64,000 bases of DNA from Kaistia adipata DSM 17808 (GTDB lineage: Bacteria > Pseudomonadota > Alphaproteobacteria > Rhizobiales > Kaistiaceae). This document shows positions 59,122-64,000 of this stretch, in pieces. Every line of letters starts with the position of its first letter. Positions within the stretch are counted from its first letter, which is position 1. A program made the translations under genes and the position numbers. The stretch covers positions 312,971 to 376,970 of the forward strand of contig NZ_KE383992.1 in assembly GCF_000423225.1 (NCBI RefSeq). The letters run 5' to 3'. The notes below the pieces were generated by a model. It made no database searches. It was given only the letters and a program-made list of their open reading frames with translations, and was not told the origin of the DNA.

Positions 59122-59249
59122 CTCAACATGCTGAGGAGGCCTGGAGGGCCGTCTCGAAGCACGCAGAGCGGTGGCGGCATGAAGATTGGCCCTCAGACGG
59201 TGCGTCCTTCGAGACGGCTTGCTCGCGCAAGCCTCCTCAGGATGTTGAG
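59122..59249. repeat. family B cloverleaf repeat, copy 3
   Basis: Outer arms CTCAACATGCTGAGGAGGC (59122-59140) and GCCTCCTCAGGATGTTGAG (59231-59249) pair with one mismatch. Central stem GTCTCGAAGCACGCA with TGCGTCCTTCGAGAC. It sits in the 264-bp gap between the TIM-barrel and DnaJ-like genes, framed by family C hairpins. Confidence 0.85.
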
Positions 59250-59280
59250 ATCGAGAGCTGCAGAACCGTCTTTTCTGGCT

Positions 59281-59315
59281 CCTCTTCACCTCTCGCCATG
59301 GGAGAGGTGAAGAGG
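59281..59315. repeat. family C hairpin at the 3' end of the dnaJ-like gene
   Basis: CCTCTTCACCTCTC (59281-59294) pairs with GAGAGGTGAAGAGG (59302-59315), a 14-bp perfect stem. It is 17 bp from the stop of the minus-strand DnaJ-like gene. A shorter TTCTCCCATGGGGAGA element lies at 59087-59103, on the other side of the family B copy. Confidence 0.8.
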
Positions 59316-59331
59316 GTGCCCCGCCTCGCGC

Positions 59332-60048
59332 TCAGCGCACCAAGTTCAGCGTCGGCCGCGAGCCGGGCTTGGGGGCGCCGGGCTTGGGCGGTTCCGGCTT
59401 GGGCGGCTCGGGAGCCTTCGGCGCGGCGGCGGGCTTGGCGGCCTCCGGCGGCCGGGGCGGCGCCGCCGGCTTCGGCGGCGGCTCGAAATCGAAGCTGTAA
59501 TCGGCGAGCAGCTCGATCGCCTTGGCGAAGACGGCTTCCTCGCGGCGGGTCTTTTCCGCCATCTCGCGGGTGTCGGCGGCGCGGCGCTCCAGCGACTTGC
59601 GAATGATGTTGTCGCCCGACTGGCGGCGGAAGCGGGCCGCCATCGCCTCGGCGCGCTTCGCCTGCTTCTCGAGCTTGCGGATGCCGGCGCCGACATCGCT
59701 CTTCTGCTTGGTCAGCGTGTCGCGGATCGGGGCGATCAGGTCGACCTGCTCGAAAGGCAGGTCGCTTTCCAGCACGGAGACAACCAGCGCCTGGATGCGC
59801 TCCATCGCGCGGCCGACAATGTCGTCGGCGGCGAGTTCGCCCTCGTAGCCGGTCTCGTCATAGGCCTTGCGGCGCTCGGGATCCGACAGCACGGCATAGG
59901 CATGCGAAAGCTTGTGGAACGCCTCGGACGAGCCGCCGGCATCGGGATGCGCGGTGCGGGCGCGCTGCCGGTAGGCCTTGTCGATCTCGGCCGGCGTGGC
60001 GCCGGGCGCGACATCCAACTCGGTGTAGAGACTGCGCTTGTCGGCCAT
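59332..60048 (-). CDS. DnaJ-domain protein with proline-rich tail
   Basis: Protein of 238 residues. Residues 5-65 are a J domain: SLYTELDVAPGATPAEIDKA, the HPD motif at 34-36 (RTAHPDAGG) and LSHAYAVLSDPERRKAYDETG. It would stimulate a DnaK-type ATPase. The middle is alpha-helical and charged (RRQSGDNIIRKSLERRA, EMAEKTRREEAVFAKAIELL); the tail is a repetitive Pro/Ala/Lys region (EPPKPEPPKPGAPKPGSRP). No zinc-finger or C-terminal DnaJ domains, so it is a class III co-chaperone. ATG at 60048 chosen because the upstream extension has no J-domain counterpart. Confidence 0.9.
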   Translation of the reverse strand: MADKRSLYTELDVAPGATPAEIDKAYRQRARTAHPDAGGSSEAFHKLSHAYAVLSDPERRKAYDETGYEGELAADDIVGRAMERIQALVVSVLESDLPFEQVDLIAPIRDTLTKQKSDVGAGIRKLEKQAKRAEAMAARFRRQSGDNIIRKSLERRAADTREMAEKTRREEAVFAKAIELLADYSFDFEPPPKPAAPPRPPEAAKPAAAPKAPEPPKPEPPKPGAPKPGSRPTLNLVR

Positions 60049-60185
60049 CGCCGGATACTCCCTGGCCGGCCGCGCCCGCATCCCCCGACGCTGGCTGCAG
60101 ACCGAAGCACCACGCCGGGCGCGGCGCCACTATCCACGCCCCGCCGGCAATGTCCACCTCCGGGCCCGCGCCGCGAACCGGCGGT

Positions 60186-63053
60186 TCAGCCGCCGAACAG
60201 CCTGTCGAGCAGGTTCGGCCGCTGCGGCCGCGCCTGCTGGGTGCCGGAACCGGCGCGTTCGCCGACGCCGGCCGGGGGCATCGGCACGCCGCGCTCGACG
60301 CCATAGGACGGATCACCCTCGCGATAGATGCGCGCGCCCGGCGGCGGCGCCTGATAGTCGCCGTCGCTCCAGCCGGCGGCCGATTCGGGATCGGCATAGC
60401 CGCCATACTGGCCGCCATTGTCGCGGCCGCCAGAGTTGCCGTCGCCATAGCTGCGATCGCCATAGCCCTGGCCGCGCTCGACGCCGGGACCGGTCTGCCA
60501 CTGGGCGTTGGGCCGGCCCGGAGCGGGATAGGCCTGCTGCCCGCCGCCGACGACCTCGCCATATTCGTCCACCAGGCCGCCCTGCACCGTCGACTGGCCG
60601 TCGAACTCGGTCGGCGCTTCCTGGAAGCTGTCGGGGTCGCGATAGGCATAATTGCCCGGCAGCGCCGCGACGGTGACGCCCTTGTGCGCCTCGGTCATGA
60701 AGCGCTGCCAGATCTGCGCCGGCAGGCTGCCGCCGGTCATTCTCTTGGTCGGCTTGGAATCGTCGTTGCCGAGCCAGACACCGGCCGTCAGGTTCGAGGT
60801 GTAGCCGACGAACCAGGCATCCTTGGAATCGTTGGTCGTGCCGGTCTTGCCCGCCGCCTGCCAACCCGGGATCGCCGCCTTGCGGCCGGTGCCGCGCTGC
60901 AGCGTGTCGGTCATCATGCTGTTCATCATGCCGACATAGAGCGGGTCGATGATCTGGCTCGCCGCCGCGCCGGGCCGCTCGTACAGCGTCTTGCCGGAAA
61001 CGTCCTTGACCCGCGTGATGACATGCGGCGTGGCCGCGAAGCCGCCATTGGCGAAGGGCACATAGGCGTCGGTCAGCTCGAGCAGGCTGACCTCGGAGGT
61101 GCCGAGCGCCAGCGACGGGTTCGGCTGCAGCGGCGAGGTGATGCCGAGCCGCTCGGCCGTCTTGACCACGTGTTCCGGGCCGATCTCGTTGGCGAGCTGC
61201 ACGGCGATGGTATTGATCGACAGCGCCAGCGCCGATTGCAGCGTCACCGGCCCCTTGTAGTTCCTGCCGTAGTTCTTCGGCTCCCAGTTGCCGATGCGGA
61301 TCGGCTCGTCGACGCGGATCGATTCCGGCACCAGGCCGTATTCGAGCGCCGCCAGATAGACGAAGGGCTTGAAGGCGGAGCCCGGCTGGCGCTTCGCCTC
61401 GACGGCGCGGTTGAACTGGCTCTTCTGGTAGTCGCGGCCGCCGACCAGCGCCCGCACGGCGCCGGTGCCATCGATCGCCACCAGCGCGCCCTGCGACACG
61501 CCGAACGCCTTGCCGTTCTTGTCGAGCGCCTCGCTCAGCGCCTTGCCGGCGGCGGCCTCGAGATGCGGATCGATCGTCGTCTCGACGACCACGTCCTGCT
61601 CCAGCGCGCCGACCACCTCGGGCACCAGGTCGGCGACCCAGTCGGCGACGTAGCGGCCGGCGCCGCCCTCGGCCTCGGGGCGCGCCTTGATGGTGATCGC
61701 GGCGGCTTCCTTCTGCTGCGCGGCGGTGATGAAGCCGGCCTCGCGCATCGCGCCGAGCACGACGTTGGCGCGCGCATTGGCGGCCTCGGGCGCCGAGGTC
61801 GGCGCGAAGCGCGACGGCGCCTTCAGCAGGCCGGCCAGGATCGCCGCCTCCTTCAGCGAGATGTCGCGCGCCGACTTGCCGAAATAGCGCCGCGAGGCGG
61901 CGTCGACGCCATAGGTGCCGGCGCCGAGATAGACGCGGTTCAGGTAGGACTCCATGATCTGCGCCTTGGAGTATTTGCTCTCCAGCCACAGCGCCATGAT
62001 CGCTTCCTGGATCTTGCGGTCCAGCGTGCGCTCCGGCTTCAGGAACAGGTTCTTGGCGAGCTGCTGCGTCACGGTCGAGCCGCCCTGCACGACGTCGCCG
62101 GAACGGAAATTGACATAGGCCGCGCGGACCAGGCCGAGCGGATCGACGCCGAAATGGCTGTAGAAGCGGCGGTCCTCGATGGCGATGACGGCCTGGCTCA
62201 GATAGGGCGGCAGTTCGTCGAGCCGGACGGATTCGCCGCCCGTGTCGCCGCGATTGGCGATCAGCGAGCCGTCATTCGCCAGCACCTTGATGTTGGGCGG
62301 CCGCTTCGGCACCGCCCAGTCGGCCGTCGACGGCAGCTGGGTGGCGAAATAGGCGATGGTGCCGCCGAGCGCCACCGTGCCCCAGAACATCAGGATCAGC
62401 GCCCATTTGACGCTGCCGCGGATGAACCGGCCGAGGCCGGAGCCGCCCGAACGCCTGCGCCCCCGCGCGCGCCCCTTCTTGCGGGACGGGGCGGCCTTGG
62501 AGCGACGGGATCTGGAGCGGCGGGAATCGGCCATGGGGTCATCTTCATCGAGATCGATGAATTCCGCATCCTCAATGTCGACGTCGAGGACGTCCGGGTC
62601 TGCCTGGCGGCCCCGCCGGTCGGCGGCGCCGATCTCGGGCTCGCGGCGCGACCGCGCCTTGCGCTCGTCGGGGCCCGGCTCGGGCGCGCCGAGGCGCGGC
62701 GCATCGCTCGGGGCGGCGCGGCGCGGACGGCTCGCGCGCGGCGGCTCGTCCCGCCCGGCATCGTCCAGGCGCGGCTCCGCGCGACCAGGCTCGTCGAAAT
62801 GAACATCGTCCCAGGCCGGTTCGTCCCGCCCGCCGGCGGGGCCGAAGGAGGGCTCGCTGCGCTCGGTCCGATCGGCCGCCTTCGGCCGCTCGTCGGACCG
62901 CTCGGCGCGGTCCCGGCCGGCGCGCGGCTCGGCGCGGCCGCCGGCGGTCCGATCGTCCTCGCCAAGCCGGATGTCGAATGCGCTCGACGGGGTCTCCTGC
63001 GACCTGTCGAGCACCGGCTCGATCCGATCGCGGCCCGGGGGCGGTCTCGCCAT
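60186..63053 (-). CDS. penicillin-binding protein 1A with long charged N-terminal extension
   Basis: Bifunctional peptidoglycan synthase of 955 residues (PBP1A). After one membrane helix (about 216-239, WALILMFWGTVALGGTIAYF) comes the glycosyltransferase domain with catalytic E293 in AIEDRRFYSHFGVDPLG and GGSTVTQQLAKNLFL, then the transpeptidase with S559 in PGSAFKPF, SIN (612-614) and KTGTT (736-740). Residues 1-170 or so form an Arg/Asp/Glu/Pro-rich, probably disordered cytoplasmic extension, ending in a basic patch (RKKGRARGRRRSGG) before the helix. The C-terminal 130 residues are Gly/Gln/Tyr-rich. Start 63053 (MARPPPGRDRIEPVL) is preferred; an internal ATG at 62534 would make a more usual N-terminus. 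Confidence 0.92.
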   Translation of the reverse strand: MARPPPGRDRIEPVLDRSQETPSSAFDIRLGEDDRTAGGRAEPRAGRDRAERSDERPKAADRTERSEPSFGPAGGRDEPAWDDVHFDEPGRAEPRLDDAGRDEPPRASRPRRAAPSDAPRLGAPEPGPDERKARSRREPEIGAADRRGRQADPDVLDVDIEDAEFIDLDEDDPMADSRRSRSRRSKAAPSRKKGRARGRRRSGGSGLGRFIRGSVKWALILMFWGTVALGGTIAYFATQLPSTADWAVPKRPPNIKVLANDGSLIANRGDTGGESVRLDELPPYLSQAVIAIEDRRFYSHFGVDPLGLVRAAYVNFRSGDVVQGGSTVTQQLAKNLFLKPERTLDRKIQEAIMALWLESKYSKAQIMESYLNRVYLGAGTYGVDAASRRYFGKSARDISLKEAAILAGLLKAPSRFAPTSAPEAANARANVVLGAMREAGFITAAQQKEAAAITIKARPEAEGGAGRYVADWVADLVPEVVGALEQDVVVETTIDPHLEAAAGKALSEALDKNGKAFGVSQGALVAIDGTGAVRALVGGRDYQKSQFNRAVEAKRQPGSAFKPFVYLAALEYGLVPESIRVDEPIRIGNWEPKNYGRNYKGPVTLQSALALSINTIAVQLANEIGPEHVVKTAERLGITSPLQPNPSLALGTSEVSLLELTDAYVPFANGGFAATPHVITRVKDVSGKTLYERPGAAASQIIDPLYVGMMNSMMTDTLQRGTGRKAAIPGWQAAGKTGTTNDSKDAWFVGYTSNLTAGVWLGNDDSKPTKRMTGGSLPAQIWQRFMTEAHKGVTVAALPGNYAYRDPDSFQEAPTEFDGQSTVQGGLVDEYGEVVGGGQQAYPAPGRPNAQWQTGPGVERGQGYGDRSYGDGNSGGRDNGGQYGGYADPESAAGWSDGDYQAPPPGARIYREGDPSYGVERGVPMPPAGVGERAGSGTQQARPQRPNLLDRLFGG

Positions 63054-63288
63054 ACTGGTTTCGTCTTCCACAGAAAGGTCAAAAAAGCGCTAACAGCGCC
63101 GGAACTTCGGCCCGAATGCCGGATGAATACGGCGATTTGAGGGGGAGTTGATCGCCGCGGGCAAGCATTCGGCGCGGCGCGCGCTACCTCATCCACAAGC
63201 TGGGCTGATCTGTGACCCGAATAACAGCGCCCGGGAACGAAGATGGCTAACACATCGTTAAGCAACAGGTCGCTCGAGGGAGACGGCA

Positions 63289-63828
63289 ATGGCACAGGTG
63301 GCGGAACAGACGAGACAGCAGGCGACGGTACGGACGGCCGCGACCCTGGCCGCGTCGGCGACGCTCGTGCTCTTCTTCGGCGGCAAGGCGCCGCTTGAGC
63401 CGGCCGCCGCCCTCGCCGCGCTGACCCCGATCGCGCTCACCGCCTTCGTCTACATGACCGGCGCGCTCGCCGCGACCGCCGTCACCAGCCTGTCGCGCCG
63501 CCCGATCCTCGGTGCCGCGGCGCTGACCGGCCTCGCCCCCTTCGCGCCGCTGCTGCCGCCCTCGGAAGAGTGGGCGCTCTACGCCGCCTTCCTCATCTTC
63601 GGCCTGCTGACGGCCGGCAGCCTCAGGGTCATCGTCGCCGCCTTCGCCCGCGAGCGGCTCGGCAGCCTGTGCGGCGCGATCGGCCTCGGCCTGATCGCTG
63701 CGCTCGCCGCGACCGCCGGCATCACCGACGGCCCGCTGATGCAGATGGTGCTGGCGCTCGCCGGCATCCTGGCCTGCCTCGCGGTGGCGAGCGTCGTCGT
63801 GGCCGCCGCCCCGGCCGCCAGGAACTGA
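63289..63828 (+). CDS. hypothetical multi-pass membrane protein
   Basis: Protein of 179 residues, strongly hydrophobic and alanine-rich, with about five predicted membrane helices (ATLAASATLVLFFGG, ALTPIALTAFVYMTGALAA, YAAFLIFGLLTAGSLRVIVA, LCGAIGLGLIAALAATAG, MVLALAGILACLAVASVVVA). No family motif recognised. It is divergent from the PBP1A gene (235-bp gap, which holds both promoters and a T-rich run near 63080 but no gene) and 93 bp before polA. Codon composition is like its neighbours. Confidence 0.75.
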   Translation: MAQVAEQTRQQATVRTAATLAASATLVLFFGGKAPLEPAAALAALTPIALTAFVYMTGALAATAVTSLSRRPILGAAALTGLAPFAPLLPPSEEWALYAAFLIFGLLTAGSLRVIVAAFARERLGSLCGAIGLGLIAALAATAGITDGPLMQMVLALAGILACLAVASVVVAAAPAARN

Positions 63829-63921
63829 CCCTTCCCCGACCGGCAAGACGATGGCAGCAGAACCGCCGCCATCGCGTCGCGCGCTGTAGCCAAATCGGAT
63901 GGCCGCGGGCATAGTCCGCGC

Positions 63922-64000
63922 ATGTCAGAAACGCTCGCTCCCGCCATCGCCTCGCGCCCCGTCCAGAAAGGCGACCACGTCTTCCTGGTGGACGGATCGT
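63922..64000 (+). CDS. polA: DNA polymerase I, N-terminal fragment
   Basis: Only 26 codons are visible (MSETLAPAIASRPVQKGDHV, then FLVDGS). KGDHVFLVDGS is the start of the 5'-nuclease domain of alphaproteobacterial polymerase I. The gene runs off the right edge. The 5' part before KGDH is longer than in relatives that begin MKKGDH; no in-frame ATG/GTG nearer to that motif exists, so the ATG at 63922 is the best choice. No strong ribosome site is visible. Confidence 0.8.
   Translation, partial: MSETLAPAIASRPVQKGDHVFLVDGS

Noticed and set aside
60150-63140. Plus-strand open frame of about 1000 codons opposite PBP1A
   Set aside because: The minus-strand gene has complete catalytic motifs; the antisense product is low-complexity and has no family features.

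Overview
The window comes from a high-GC alphaproteobacterium, most probably in the Hyphomicrobiales (Rhizobiales). The strongest marker is the complete acpXL-fabZXL-fabF2XL-fabF1XL-adh2XL-lpxXL cluster (45.9-51.3 kb), which makes the very-long-chain acyl group of rhizobial lipid A. ActR/ActS, HmuP, MmcB, DUF2852 and DUF1428 proteins, an intracellular PHB depolymerase and abundant alphaproteobacterial intergenic palindromes agree with this. Genus cannot be fixed from sequence alone. No rRNA, tRNA, CRISPR array or intact insertion sequence was seen; the region reads as chromosomal core plus catabolic and transport genes.

Layout. 0-3.4 kb: BMP-type (nucleoside-like) ABC importer on the minus strand. 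3.7-9.2 kb: mgsA-glk overlapping pair, a TetR/VOC divergent pair with a clear operator, a DUF2442 protein and the helicase HrpB. 9.2-9.6 kb: a small GIY-YIG nuclease gene bracketed by a perfect 36-bp inverted repeat. 9.7-12.4 kb: fabA-fabB-fabI operon with terminator. 13.1-16 kb: methionine salvage (mtnA, mtnC) and an EamA exporter. 16-21.2 kb: a sugar ABC importer with an FGGY kinase. 21.3-27.4 kb: heme uptake (hmuP, hmuTUV, TonB-dependent receptor, IsdG-like heme monooxygenase). 27.4-29.4 kb: MarR regulator, DUF1428 tandem protein, D-lyxose isomerase. 29.5-34 kb: sulfate importer (sbp-cysT-cysW-cysA) and an Rrf2 regulator. 34-38.7 kb: nucleotide-sugar epimerase, mannitol-dehydrogenase family enzyme, DUF1624 membrane protein, 2-oxoglutarate oxygenase-like protein. 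38.9-45.7 kb: a three-gene transglutaminase/DUF2126, circularly permuted ATP-grasp/alpha-E, transglutaminase operon, an uncharacterised predicted peptide-ligase system. 45.9-51.3 kb: VLCFA lipid A cluster. 51.7-64 kb: mmcB, ridA, actRS, phaZ with an unusual helix-hairpin-helix tail, a metalloprotease, a TIM-barrel isomerase, a DnaJ-like protein, PBP1A with a long acidic/basic N-terminal extension, and the start of polA.

Three families of palindromic repeats recur. Family A is a short hairpin around CCCTGC-loop-GCAGGG (9.2, 9.6 and 35.2 kb). Family B is a roughly 110-130 bp cloverleaf whose outer arms read CATCCTGAGG (35.3, 51.5 and 59.1 kb). Family C is a CCTCTCCC/GGGAGAGG hairpin group (0.6, 5.2, 15.9, 17.8, 51.3 and 59.3 kb). 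Family C has entered coding sequence: it supplies the C-terminal tail of the EamA transporter and an in-frame insert of about 50 residues between the two ATPase domains of the sugar importer.

The genes suggest a metabolically versatile soil or plant-associated aerobe that imports nucleosides, sugars, heme and sulfate, stores polyhydroxybutyrate, adjusts redox metabolism through ActRS and builds a rhizobial type lipid A. All functional statements are inferred from sequence families and context; nothing was computed or searched.
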